A stretch of 56,249 nt of DNA from a virus, in IMG/VR virus record IMGVR_UViG_3300047472_000033, positions 1-56,249 of that record; one strand, given 5' to 3'. The position numbers were made by a program, and so were the translations under genes. The notes below the pieces were generated by a model. The model ran no database searches. It was not told the DNA's origin and was given only the letters and a program-made list of their open reading frames with translations. Shown here piece after piece: positions 14,910 to 21,121 of this stretch (its first letter is position 1; each line of letters begins with the position of its first letter).

Positions 14910-14952
14910 TCGCATGAAAAACATGCCTTATAATGAGACCCCTACCGATTGG
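14910..14952 (+). promoter_or_regulatory. Start-associated promoter element 11
   Basis: GTCGCATGAAAAACATGCCT, TATAAT at 14929-14934, GAGACCCCTAC and GATTGGA before the ATG at 14960. A CATG-AAAAA-CATG inverted repeat lies in the spacer. Confidence 0.8.
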
Positions 14953-14959
14953 ATTCGCC

Positions 14960-15148
14960 ATGCTTAAGAAGCCCTCGAACCCCTCCGAAATTCTCGACGA
15001 CGACTACCGCCGTGCCTACGCTGCGCAGGAAATCAAGAAGACCATCCTCATCTGGGGAGCGGTCAAGCTCGCTTCCACTGCTGCCGTGGTCATCACGCTG
15101 AAGGTCATCGCCAAGAAGCTCGAGGCGAACGCCGCTTCCGAAGACTGA
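14960..15148 (+). CDS. Small membrane protein of cassette 11
   Basis: 62 residues from ATG 14960. A soluble N-terminus (SEILDDDYRRAYAAQEIKK) precedes one span at about 29-50 (ILIWGAVKLASTAAVVITL) and an AKKLEANAASED tail. Orientation is probably N-terminus in. No family recognised. Confidence 0.7.
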   Translation: MLKKPSNPSEILDDDYRRAYAAQEIKKTILIWGAVKLASTAAVVITLKVIAKKLEANAASED

Positions 15149-15171
15149 CATCCACCGCAAGACCTCTACCG

Positions 15172-15202
15172 CCCACACCCCCCTGACACGGGGTTTGGGT
15201 TT
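15172..15202 (+). terminator. Cassette terminator 11
   Basis: CCCC (15180-15183) pairs with GGGG (15190-15193) and is followed by TTTGGGTTT. Confidence 0.65.
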
Positions 15203-15218
15203 CGCTGAAGGGAACAAA

Positions 15219-15389
15219 ATGGGTCAGAGCGTAGACAACGTGGTCAACAAGATGAAGGAAGCCTTCGAGGAAAACCCGCTCGGCGTCATTCTGGCGATCT
15301 CGACTCTGTTCGCTGGTACCGCCAAGCTGGTCAATGCCTTCGCCGGCATCCAGAGCAAGAGGGCTTACGCCCACAAGTACAGCAAGTAG
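15219..15389 (+). CDS. Small membrane protein
   Basis: 56 residues from ATG 15219 with GAAGGGAA upstream. A charged N-terminus (VVNKMKEAFEENP) is followed by one span at about 20-42 (LGVILAISTLFAGTAKLVNA) and a basic tail. It has no start-associated element. With the next two genes it forms a small three-gene unit whose last two members share a repeated ribosome-site leader. Confidence 0.7.
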   Translation: MGQSVDNVVNKMKEAFEENPLGVILAISTLFAGTAKLVNAFAGIQSKRAYAHKYSK

Positions 15390-15403
15390 TCCATATCTAG
15401 GGG
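15381..15403 (+). repeat. 23-bp direct repeat (translation leader), copy 1
   Basis: Identical over 23 bases to 15621-15643. It covers the stop of the upstream gene and the GGGGAGG-type ribosome site of the downstream one, consistent with a tandem gene duplication. Confidence 0.8.
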
Positions 15404-15413
15404 AGGAAGACCC

Positions 15414-15629
15414 ATGAGTGACGACAACGTTCAGAGCATCACGTCTGACGGAAGTGAAGAGGGCGGGGAGGGATTCGACATCAACAAGGAAGACCTCGAG
15501 GAGTTCGCGGCTCGAGTGAACAAGGCTCAGAAGAGCTTCCTGTTCAAGGCAGGCGTCTTCATCATCGCGCTCAAGGTCGTCGACGTAATCGGACGTGTGG
15601 CCATCGAGAAGGTCCGTTCCAGCAAGTAG
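15414..15629 (+). CDS. Small tail-anchored membrane protein, paralogue A
   Basis: 71 residues. The first 40 are acidic and polar (SDGSEEGGEGFDINKEDLEE), then one span at about 42-63 (LFKAGVFIIALKVVDVIGRV) and a basic IEKVRSSK end. The C-terminal third aligns with that of the next gene (both end in G-(R/K)-(V/I)-x-basic-SSK/SKK), so the two look like diverged duplicates. Ribosome site GGGGAGGAAG. Confidence 0.7.
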   Translation: MSDDNVQSITSDGSEEGGEGFDINKEDLEEFAARVNKAQKSFLFKAGVFIIALKVVDVIGRVAIEKVRSSK

Positions 15630-15643
15630 TCCATATCTAGGGG
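15621..15643 (+). repeat. 23-bp direct repeat (translation leader), copy 2
   Basis: Second copy of the leader at 15381-15403. Confidence 0.8.
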
Positions 15644-15654
15644 GAGGGGATCCC

Positions 15655-15891
15655 ATGGGTGAAGACATCACGCCCAACAGCGCCAAGGTCTACAACGTCG
15701 TATCGTACATGAACGACGACACGGACGAGTACACGCACGCGCAGGCAAGCGAAGATATTCGAAGGGCTTCGGAGGCGGTGTACAAGGCCACCAAGGGCGT
15801 TCTCACCAAGATCTGCCTGACCATCGTCGTCTGCAAGGTCATGGGAGTCACGGGGAAGATCATCCTGGGTCGGATGGCGTCCAAGAAATAG
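15655..15891 (+). CDS. Small tail-anchored membrane protein, paralogue B
   Basis: 78 residues from ATG 15655; upstream in-frame starts would run back through the repeat leader and are rejected. Polar N-terminus with THAQASEDIRRASEAVYKAT, then a span at about 49-71 (VLTKICLTIVVCKVMGVTGK) and the tail RMASKK. Probable duplicate of the preceding gene. Confidence 0.7.
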   Translation: MGEDITPNSAKVYNVVSYMNDDTDEYTHAQASEDIRRASEAVYKATKGVLTKICLTIVVCKVMGVTGKIILGRMASKK

Positions 15892-15899
15892 GGCAAACC

Positions 15900-15946
15900 T
15901 CGCATAAAAAACAAGCCCTATAATGAGACCCCTACTCCAGAATGGA
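15900..15946 (+). promoter_or_regulatory. Start-associated promoter element 12
   Basis: CTCGCATAAAAAACAAGCCC, TATAAT at 15919-15924, GAGACCCCTAC, then a longer, divergent gap with a weak GAATGGAA site before the ATG at 15953. Confidence 0.75.
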
Positions 15947-15952
15947 ACCGTC

Positions 15953-16207
15953 ATGCCCGACAAGACCAACTCCGAGAAGACCTCGATCCTCACCGACGCC
16001 ATGAAGCGCGCCGAAGAGCTGAAGAACCGCGTGACCCGCGACTCCAGCGAAGAGACCCCCATCGACAAGAAGACCGCTTACAAGCGTGCTGCTGCCGGTG
16101 TCGGAGTCCTCGCTGCAGTCGCCACCGCCGGCTACTTCGCTTGGAAGGCCGCTGCCAAGGCATCGAAGGACACCGAGACCTCCACGGACGAGTCCGTCGA
16201 AGACTGA
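15953..16207 (+). CDS. Small membrane protein of cassette 12
   Basis: 84 residues from ATG 15953. A charged helical N-terminal half (LTDAMKRAEELKNRVTRD) leads to one span at about 45-64 (RAAAGVGVLAAVATAGYFAW), then a lysine/alanine stretch and a strongly acidic end. No family recognised. Confidence 0.7.
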   Translation: MPDKTNSEKTSILTDAMKRAEELKNRVTRDSSEETPIDKKTAYKRAAAGVGVLAAVATAGYFAWKAAAKASKDTETSTDESVED

Positions 16208-16233
16208 CCCACCACACTGACCGGATGATCAAT

Positions 16234-16265
16234 ACCCAGACCCCCTAACACGGGGTTTGGGTTTC
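16234..16265 (+). terminator. Cassette terminator 12
   Basis: CCCC-TAACAC-GGGG (16242-16255) followed by TTTGGGTTTCC; outer ACCC can pair with GGGT. Confidence 0.68.
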
Positions 16266-16291
16266 CGTTTTCTCTCAAGGGGGATTGAAAG

Positions 16292-16729
16292 ATGTACGGA
16301 CAGAACCGCAAGAAGATGTTCCTGGCTATATCTGGTGCTGTACTGGCCGCGGCATTCATCGGAGGCGTTTCCGCAACGCAACTCGCCTCCGGCGATGACG
16401 AGCCGAAGACGAAGAACTCGATCATCGTGGATCTCACGGGTAAGTGGCACCAGACCGAGGGTGCTCCGGGGATGATCATGGATGCCATCGTAGAGGGCGA
16501 GAGCATCCAGGTCAACGTGATCACCCGTGACTCCAGCACCGTCTACTGGATGGGCTCGTTCAACGAGAACCCCACGTCCAGCAAGATCGTCTCGCTGGCG
16601 GACCCTGACGCGCAGAAGGTCATGAGCGGGTCCATATTCGGGTTGCAAGACCCGTCCAAGACGTTCAACTACGAGGACGGCGTACTCAGCTTCAAGTACG
16701 AGACCTCCACTGTTCAGCTCGAGAAGTAG
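16292..16729 (+). CDS. Membrane-anchored or exported protein
   Basis: 145 residues. The N-terminus (basic NRKK, then FLAISGAVLAAAFIGGVSAT) is a signal anchor or signal peptide. The remainder is a beta-rich domain with IIVDLTGKWHQTEGAPGMIM, SSTVYWMGSF and a repeated LSFKYETSTVQL end, resembling small lipocalin-like or beta-barrel hypothetical proteins of actinophages. It is predicted to act outside the cytoplasm. Ribosome site AAGGGGGA. Function unknown; superinfection exclusion would be one possibility. Confidence 0.65.
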   Translation: MYGQNRKKMFLAISGAVLAAAFIGGVSATQLASGDDEPKTKNSIIVDLTGKWHQTEGAPGMIMDAIVEGESIQVNVITRDSSTVYWMGSFNENPTSSKIVSLADPDAQKVMSGSIFGLQDPSKTFNYEDGVLSFKYETSTVQLEK

Positions 16730-16741
16730 GGATATTCCTCG

Positions 16742-16888
16742 ATGTCGAAGTCGATCAAGAAAGATCTCACCCACCTCATCGCCATCTCCCTCGGGACGTT
16801 CGTCGAATCGGCCTTCAAGGGTGCCGGGGTGGCGTTCGGTGCCGCCCTGATCGCCAAGAAGTTCGGCGTCCTCCCCCTCAAGAAGTAA
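16742..16888 (+). CDS. 48-residue membrane peptide
   Basis: Starts MSKSIKKDLTHLIAISLGTF and ends FGVLPLKK, with one glycine-rich hydrophobic segment at about 11-38 containing a FKGAGVAFGAALIAKK helix. It is compact and basic at both ends. It lies between the exported protein and the DUF6353 gene in what appears to be one operon. The ribosome site is weak (GGGATATTCCTCG). No family recognised. Confidence 0.55.
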   Translation: MSKSIKKDLTHLIAISLGTFVESAFKGAGVAFGAALIAKKFGVLPLKK

Positions 16889-16912
16889 CCGACCACCTCG
16901 CCAATCGCCGGC

Positions 16913-16929
16913 GATATTCGCAAGGAGAG
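16913..16929 (+). promoter_or_regulatory. Ribosome-binding leader GATATTCGCAAGG, second copy
   Basis: Same 13 bases as 8647-8659, here followed by AGAG and the ATG at 16937. An ATCGCCGGCGAT palindrome lies just upstream (16904-16915). Confidence 0.4.
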
Positions 16930-16936
16930 CTTTACC

Positions 16937-17716
16937 ATGGATTTCAGCGCACTCTTCAAGGGTGCCGGAAAGGCCGCTGCAGCAAATTCGCCGGCGATCC
17001 TGACCGCACTCGCTGTGACGGGCACTCTTACGACCGCGTTCTTCGCGGCTAAGGGTGCCTTCAAGGCCAAGGAAGTCATCGACGATGCTCAGGCTACGCA
17101 CGACGCCGAAGAGCAGAGTCACCCGTTCACGACCAGGGAGAAGTTCGATCTCACCTGGAAGTGCTACATCCCCGCGGCGGCTTCCGCTGCTCTGACCGTG
17201 GCGGCGATCATCGGGCTCAACCGCATGGGCGAGCGACGTGCGGCAGCTATGGCTGCTGCATATTCCACGATCCAGAAGGGGTACGAGGAGTACTCCAAGT
17301 CGACGAAGACGAAGCTCGGGAAGACCAAGGAAGAGGCGATGCGTGCGGACATCGCCCAGCGTCGTATCGACGACACTCCGAACAACAGGCTCCCGCGCTT
17401 CATCCAGGACTCCGGTCCAACGATGTGCTTCGATGCCTGGTCGGGTCGATATTTCGGCAGTGACGTGAACTCGATCGACGCCGCCGTGAACGAGTTCAAC
17501 CGGAAGATCATCAACGACAACTACGCATCGCTGAGCGACTTCTGGTACCTGCTCTCCGAGCACGAGCTCCCGCCGACCTCCGGGTCGGACCAGGTCGGAT
17601 GGACCACTGACAACCTCCTGGAGCTCACCAAGGTCTACGGAACGCACATGGGGAATCCCTGCCTCGTCATCGACTTCGAGGTTCCCCCGACCATGAAGTA
17701 CGACACGCTGTATTGA
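16937..17716 (+). CDS. DUF6353-family membrane protein, paralogue 1
   Basis: 259 residues. Two hydrophobic segments at about 19-38 (PAILTALAVTGTLTTAFFAA) and 76-95 (IPAAASAALTVAAIIGLNRM) flank a KAKEVIDDAQ helix. A long helical stretch (about 98-150) and a C-terminal domain follow, with GPTMCFDAWSGRYF and PCLVIDFEVPP. The same architecture occurs in the protein at 21297. I associate it with DUF6353, a phage family of unknown role. It may build a membrane-bound complex with the neighbouring single-span proteins. Confidence 0.7.
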   Translation: MDFSALFKGAGKAAAANSPAILTALAVTGTLTTAFFAAKGAFKAKEVIDDAQATHDAEEQSHPFTTREKFDLTWKCYIPAAASAALTVAAIIGLNRMGERRAAAMAAAYSTIQKGYEEYSKSTKTKLGKTKEEAMRADIAQRRIDDTPNNRLPRFIQDSGPTMCFDAWSGRYFGSDVNSIDAAVNEFNRKIINDNYASLSDFWYLLSEHELPPTSGSDQVGWTTDNLLELTKVYGTHMGNPCLVIDFEVPPTMKYDTLY

Positions 17717-17757
17717 AGAGCGGCGTGTTTCTACGCAGCTAACCACCTGGGGGATTA

Positions 17758-18243
17758 ATGGCATATTGCCACGACTGCCCCGATCGCGAAGCTTGCCATC
17801 AAGGCATGTCCTGCGAGCTTTCCAAGAAGTTCGCTGTAGCAGCACAACTGTTGTATTCCAAAACTAGCCCCGAGAGGCAAACCACCATGTCGAAGAACGC
17901 CGAGAGCAAGAACATCACCGCCGCCGACGTCGTCGCGGAGGCCGAGAAGGCCAACCTGCTCCAGGAGGACGCGACCGTTCCCGCCCAGGCCACCAACCCC
18001 GACACCGAGGTCGTCGACGAGAAGAAGACGGACGGGTGCGACCAGTCGGAGCCGAAGGTCTCGCTCTTCGGCAAGGTGAAGCTCTTCGTCCAGGACCACA
18101 AGGCGGCGATCTCCTTCGGCACGGTGGTCGCCACCGGTCTCGCGGCCCTCATGTTCAACAAGCTCTCCGACAAGAGCACCGAGGACGAGGCGGAGGAGAC
18201 CGACACCGTCGAGGTCACGGACTCCGAGACCCCCGAAGCCTGA
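17758..18243 (+). CDS. Membrane protein with possible Cys-rich N-terminal extension
   Basis: 161 residues if translated from ATG 17758, with CHDCPDREACHQGMSC (a possible metal-binding Cys cluster) at the N-terminus; 118 residues from the internal ATG 17887, which has a GAGAGG site. Codon use changes at 17887 to extremely GC-rich third positions, so the internal start is probably the main one. The core has a polar region, one span at about 118-137 (AAISFGTVVATGLAALMFNK) and an acidic C-terminus. Two starts could give two isoforms. No family recognised. Confidence 0.6.
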   Translation: MAYCHDCPDREACHQGMSCELSKKFAVAAQLLYSKTSPERQTTMSKNAESKNITAADVVAEAEKANLLQEDATVPAQATNPDTEVVDEKKTDGCDQSEPKVSLFGKVKLFVQDHKAAISFGTVVATGLAALMFNKLSDKSTEDEAEETDTVEVTDSETPEA

Positions 18244-18303
18244 TCAACCAACCCCCCAGTAAATACCGGCCCCCACCGGAACGCCAGATAAGGAAACACC
18301 ACC

Positions 18304-18867
18304 ATGGCACTCATCAACCACACCATATCGTACAAGGACCTGGACGGAAACCCCGCCGTGGTCACGTACCAGTTCAACCTGAACGCGTCCGAGATCGCCG
18401 AGCTGAAGATCGCTCACAACGACGACCTGCCGGCGTACCTCGACAAGATGATCAAGTCGCAGAACGGCCAGGAGGTCATTATCGGCTTCCGCTCGATCCT
18501 CACCAAGGCCGTAGGCATCCGTGAGGGCGACCAGCTCGTCAAGAGCCAGGAGATCGAGGACCGGTTCGTCCAGACCGGCGCCTACGACGCCATGTTCCTG
18601 GAGCTCATCGGCTCGAAGGACAGCGGTGCGGGCTTCATCAACTCCATCATGCCGCAGGAGATCATCGACAAGCACGCGCAGGAGACCCATCACTCCGACG
18701 AGGAGCTCCTCACGATGTCGAACCGCGAGTTCGCGGAGATCGCCGGCACCGACCCGAAGGCGATGTCCAAGCACCTTCTGCCCATCTACCACGAGCGCAA
18801 GGAGCGTGCCCGCGCGGAGAACGCCCACAAGAAGGTCCGCCCGAAGAAGCACCGTCAGGCGGCCTGA
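18304..18867 (+). CDS. Tail assembly chaperone-like protein
   Basis: 187 residues with very GC-rich codons. The opening (HTISYKDLDGNPAVVTYQFN then LNASEIAELKI), the middle (QEVIIGFRSILTKAVGIREG) and TGAYDAMFLELIGSKDSGAGF follow the pattern of a family often annotated as tail assembly chaperone in actinophages. The C-terminus is very basic (KKVRPKKHRQ). It is odd that it sits in the small-gene region and not beside the tape measure; another chaperone candidate is at 54164. Codon use suggests strong expression. Assignment is tentative. Confidence 0.5.
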   Translation: MALINHTISYKDLDGNPAVVTYQFNLNASEIAELKIAHNDDLPAYLDKMIKSQNGQEVIIGFRSILTKAVGIREGDQLVKSQEIEDRFVQTGAYDAMFLELIGSKDSGAGFINSIMPQEIIDKHAQETHHSDEELLTMSNREFAEIAGTDPKAMSKHLLPIYHERKERARAENAHKKVRPKKHRQAA

Positions 18868-18983
18868 TGTCTAGGCGAAAGAAGTACGGCCCGGGACGGT
18901 TCCTGGTCGACCTCACCCTCGGTTTCCTTACTGGTGGTCTGTGGTGGATCTGGATGCTGTTCCGGGCTTTGCGCACCGCCTGA
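18867..18983 (+). CDS. 38-residue membrane peptide
   Basis: ATG overlaps the preceding stop (TGATG), so it is translationally coupled. The product starts MSRRKKYGPGRFLVDLTLGF and ends LFRALRTA, with one Trp-rich span (GFLTGGLWWIWMLFRAL). Short basic peptides of this kind follow tail-chaperone-like genes in some actinophages. Function unknown. Confidence 0.55.
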   Translation: MSRRKKYGPGRFLVDLTLGFLTGGLWWIWMLFRALRTA

Positions 18984-19069
18984 TATATACGTGATGACTG
19001 GGGAATCAGCAACAGGCCTTGTCCCGTGTAGGGGTCTCAGCAAGGTTTGTCCTCCGGATGCTGATTTTA
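18984..19069 (+). ncRNA. Candidate small RNA with antisense seed to the cassette leaders
   Basis: An extended -10 (TGATATATAC, 18981-18990) precedes a structured segment. AATCAGCA at 19004-19011 and a second TCAGCA at 19037-19042 can each pair with TGCTGATT at 19059-19066, giving two alternative stems, the inner one followed by TTTT like an intrinsic terminator. Between them GTAGGGGTCTC (19028-19038) is the exact reverse complement of GAGACCCCTAC, the leader motif of the cassette genes. Transcription as a small RNA is inferred. The alternative is an inverted copy of a protein-binding site. It is too short and lacks the T-arm for a tRNA. Confidence 0.4.
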
Positions 19070-19157
19070 AACGCCAGCCGAGCCCATCCTCCCCCGTGTG
19101 GGAAACATGTGCCCTGGTCATCGCGCCATCGATATTCTGAAGAGGAGGTGTACAACG

Positions 19158-19232
19158 ATGGACGAAGAGGAATGGGTGGACGGTAATGGAAATCCTACCG
19201 CTCCCCCTGAGCAAATCATTTACCCCCGTTAG
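19158..19232 (+). CDS. 24-residue leader-like peptide
   Basis: Sequence begins MDEEEWVDGNGNPTAPPEQI and ends IYPR; it has a strong GAAGAGGAGGTG ribosome site. It is acidic and proline-rich. It ends 34 bases before the NlpC/P60 start and could couple or regulate its translation. Supported mainly by the strong ribosome site. Confidence 0.45.
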   Translation: MDEEEWVDGNGNPTAPPEQIIYPR

Positions 19233-19266
19233 GAAACGCAGTTCCTTCGAAAGATTGGACAGCACC

Positions 19267-19755
19267 ATGAAAAGCACCGTAAGCAAGATCGTCCTCATAT
19301 TCGTACTGGCATTCGGAACGGTTTCCGTTTCTATGCCCAGTGCAGAGGCCGCGCCGACGCTCAGGTCCGCCGCCATGGCAAGCGCCAACACCCAGAAGGG
19401 TGCGAAGTACGTATGGGGTGCAGCAGGGCCCTACAGCAAGGGCTACGACTGCTCTGGCCTGATCTACTGGGCGTACAAGCAGCACGGTAAGACGCTGCCG
19501 CGAGTCGCCCAGGACCAGTACAATCACTCAACTCACATATCCGCTGGATCCCGGCAGCCGGGAGACCTGGTGTTCATACGTGACGCTCGGGGTCACGTAT
19601 ACCACGTAGGGATATTCACCCGTGTCTACAAGGGCAAGGGCATGATGGTCAATGCGAACTACGGGAGAACCACCGCCCATATTGTTGGGGAGTGGCCGAT
19701 CTCGAACTACACGTATGGATCGCCGTACGCTTCATACGGCCGGTACTACAACTGA
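19267..19755 (+). CDS. Secreted NlpC/P60-family peptidoglycan hydrolase
   Basis: 162 residues from ATG 19267. A clear Sec signal peptide (about 1-28: basic start, KIVLIFVLAFGTVSVSM core, cleavage expected after SAEA) is followed by an NlpC/P60 domain. The catalytic Cys is C62 in YDCSGL and the His is H113 in HVYHVGI; the G-A-x-Y-x-W-G-A-A-G-P motif before the Cys is typical. These enzymes cut cell-wall peptides (usually D-Glu to diamino acid). A signal peptide means export without the holin, unlike the amidase at 42958. Likely roles are cell-wall remodelling, release or exclusion; this is inference. It may be host-derived. Confidence 0.85.
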   Translation: MKSTVSKIVLIFVLAFGTVSVSMPSAEAAPTLRSAAMASANTQKGAKYVWGAAGPYSKGYDCSGLIYWAYKQHGKTLPRVAQDQYNHSTHISAGSRQPGDLVFIRDARGHVYHVGIFTRVYKGKGMMVNANYGRTTAHIVGEWPISNYTYGSPYASYGRYYN

Positions 19756-19758
19756 CCA

Positions 19759-19807
19759 TCGCAGAAAAAACATGCTCTATAGTGAGACCCCTACTTTTTT
19801 CGAAAGG
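19759..19807 (+). promoter_or_regulatory. Start-associated promoter element 13
   Basis: ATCGCAGAAAAAACATGCTC, TATAGT at 19778-19783, GAGACCCCTAC, a T run, then CGAAAGG before the ATG at 19816. Last copy in the array. Confidence 0.72.
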
Positions 19808-19815
19808 CGCCAGCC

Positions 19816-19968
19816 ATGACCAAGGAACAGAAGAAGTGGCTCGTCAAAGCAGTATTCAGTGTTGTCACCTCGTACTTCATCGGCCAGATCATCAAGGCTG
19901 AGCGGAAGGTCGAGGACATGATCGACGCCAAGGTTGACGAGCACTTCGACGGCTCCAAAACCGGCTGA
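19816..19968 (+). CDS. Small membrane-associated protein of cassette 13
   Basis: 50 residues: MTKEQKKWLVKAVFSVVTSY, then FIGQII and a charged amphipathic helix (KAERKVEDMIDAKVDEHF). One short hydrophobic segment at about 8-26 may insert in the membrane. Promoter element 13 and terminator 13 frame it exactly, so I consider it real. Confidence 0.65.
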   Translation: MTKEQKKWLVKAVFSVVTSYFIGQIIKAERKVEDMIDAKVDEHFDGSKTG

Positions 19969-19991
19969 CCACACAGACCTATACCGACTCT

Positions 19992-20025
19992 CAAACTCGA
20001 CCCCCTGACACGGGGTTTAGGTTTC
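19992..20025 (+). terminator. Cassette terminator 13
   Basis: CCCC-TGACAC-GGGG (20002-20015) followed by TTTAGGTTTCT. Last of the cassette terminators. Confidence 0.65.
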
Positions 20026-20041
20026 TCTGATCGAGGTAATC

Positions 20042-20737
20042 ATGGACGATTTCGCCGCAAATCTCCCGAACAACAGCTACAAAGCGCACAATGAGAGCAT
20101 CATCGCCCAGAGCACCCCGGAGGCCTCCAAGCCCATTACGGAGAAGCCCGACCCCATAGAGGGTGTAGTCAAGCGTGAGAAGAAGTCCCTTGGAGCTCGG
20201 ATGAGTTCCATGTTCCGGACCGAGGGTCAGAGCTTCGCTGAGCACCTCGTCGAACAGGTCGTGGTTCCCACGATCAAGGGCGTGGTCGTCACGATCGTTG
20301 CCCAGGCTGGTGACGCTGTCCGGATGATGTTCGAGCAGATGCTCTACCCGGGTCAGGCTCCCACCCCGAACAGCCGGCCCGTCTACACGCCTGGACGACC
20401 GGTCTCGTACAACAACTACAGTGCCGCGAACGGCGTGCCTGTCACCACCACTCGAGTTCCTTCGTCGGGATATCAGCCCGTGCGTCGGTCGAACGTCGTG
20501 GACAACCTGAAGGTGAACACGCGAGAGCTCGGAGACGACATCCTCGCGCGGCTTGACCGAATCATCGACCGTCAGGGTCACTGCACCGTGGGTGACTTCT
20601 ACGAGATCGCCAACGAGCCTTCCACCAGCACTGATCACCAGTGGGGATGGAGGGATATCTCCGGTGCTCGAGTGAACGTCGTCCGCGGAGGATTCTTGGT
20701 GTGCATGCCGGAACCCGACTCGATCCCCAGCCGGTAG
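20042..20737 (+). CDS. Hypothetical protein, first gene of the 20-23.6 kb operon
   Basis: 231 residues. The N-terminal third is polar and probably disordered. A hydrophobic or amphipathic helix follows at about 66-98 (HLVEQVVVPTIKGVVVTIVA, ending at a FEQMLYPG turn), then a Pro/Ser/Tyr-rich linker and a C-terminal domain with DQWGW-like and GARVNVVRGGFLVCMPEP elements. I know this layout from actinophage hypothetical proteins. The gene lies downstream of terminator 13 and starts a run of coupled genes. Function unknown. Confidence 0.7.
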   Translation: MDDFAANLPNNSYKAHNESIIAQSTPEASKPITEKPDPIEGVVKREKKSLGARMSSMFRTEGQSFAEHLVEQVVVPTIKGVVVTIVAQAGDAVRMMFEQMLYPGQAPTPNSRPVYTPGRPVSYNNYSAANGVPVTTTRVPSSGYQPVRRSNVVDNLKVNTRELGDDILARLDRIIDRQGHCTVGDFYEIANEPSTSTDHQWGWRDISGARVNVVRGGFLVCMPEPDSIPSR

Positions 20738-20747
20738 AACCAACGCC

Positions 20748-20885
20748 ATGGGGGGCATATCTACCAGGGAGCTGGTCAAGCAGGCATATCCGGGCCCTAA
20801 ATGGGCTGCCAAAGTAAACGCGATGACCGATGCGCAGGTCGTCGCCATATTCTTCAAGCTGAAGCGTCAGGGGAGGATCGCATGA
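20748..20885 (+). CDS. 45-residue hypothetical protein
   Basis: Starts MGGISTRELVKQAYPGPKWA and ends KLKRQGRIA. The AYPGPKW and MTDAQVVAIFFKLK elements recur in short actinophage proteins encoded before membrane genes. Its stop overlaps the next start (ATGA). It may be a small helical adaptor; function unknown. Confidence 0.6.
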   Translation: MGGISTRELVKQAYPGPKWAAKVNAMTDAQVVAIFFKLKRQGRIA

Positions 20886-21121
20886 AGAAGCTCGGCATTT
20901 TCGTGGCCGGTGGTGTGGTTGGTGGGATGGCAGCGTCTGCCATAACGACGGTAGCCATCGGCAAGCTGTTCAGAGAAGAAGTGAAGGAGGCCGTCACGTC
21001 TCGAGTCGCTCGAGGGGTTGACTCCACCATCGGCGCATTCGAGAAGAAGGTCTTCGGCGAAGCCCGCTCTCGTCGTTACACCTACTCCTCGTTCAGCAAG
21101 GAAAGGCGAACTACTTCGTGA
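20882..21121 (+). CDS. Small membrane protein
   Basis: 79 residues, start ATG 20882 in an ATGA overlap with the previous gene and with AGGGGAGG upstream. An N-terminal Gly-rich span at about 4-28 (LGIFVAGGVVGGMAASAITT) is followed by an amphipathic helix and a basic Tyr/Ser tail. Its 3' end overlaps the next GTG start. Unknown function. Confidence 0.7.
   Translation: MKKLGIFVAGGVVGGMAASAITTVAIGKLFREEVKEAVTSRVARGVDSTIGAFEKKVFGEARSRRYTYSSFSKERRTTS

Noticed and set aside
16904-16915. ATCGCCGGCGAT palindrome before the DUF6353 gene
   Set aside because: A 12-base palindrome in GC-rich DNA is not rare and no second copy or promoter overlap was seen.
19004-19066. Possible tRNA in the 19.0 kb intergenic region (7-bp closing stem ATCAGCA/TGCTGAT)
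   Set aside because: Only about 61 bases between the outer stem ends, no TTCRA T-loop and no credible anticodon arm. Better explained as a small RNA or regulatory hairpin.
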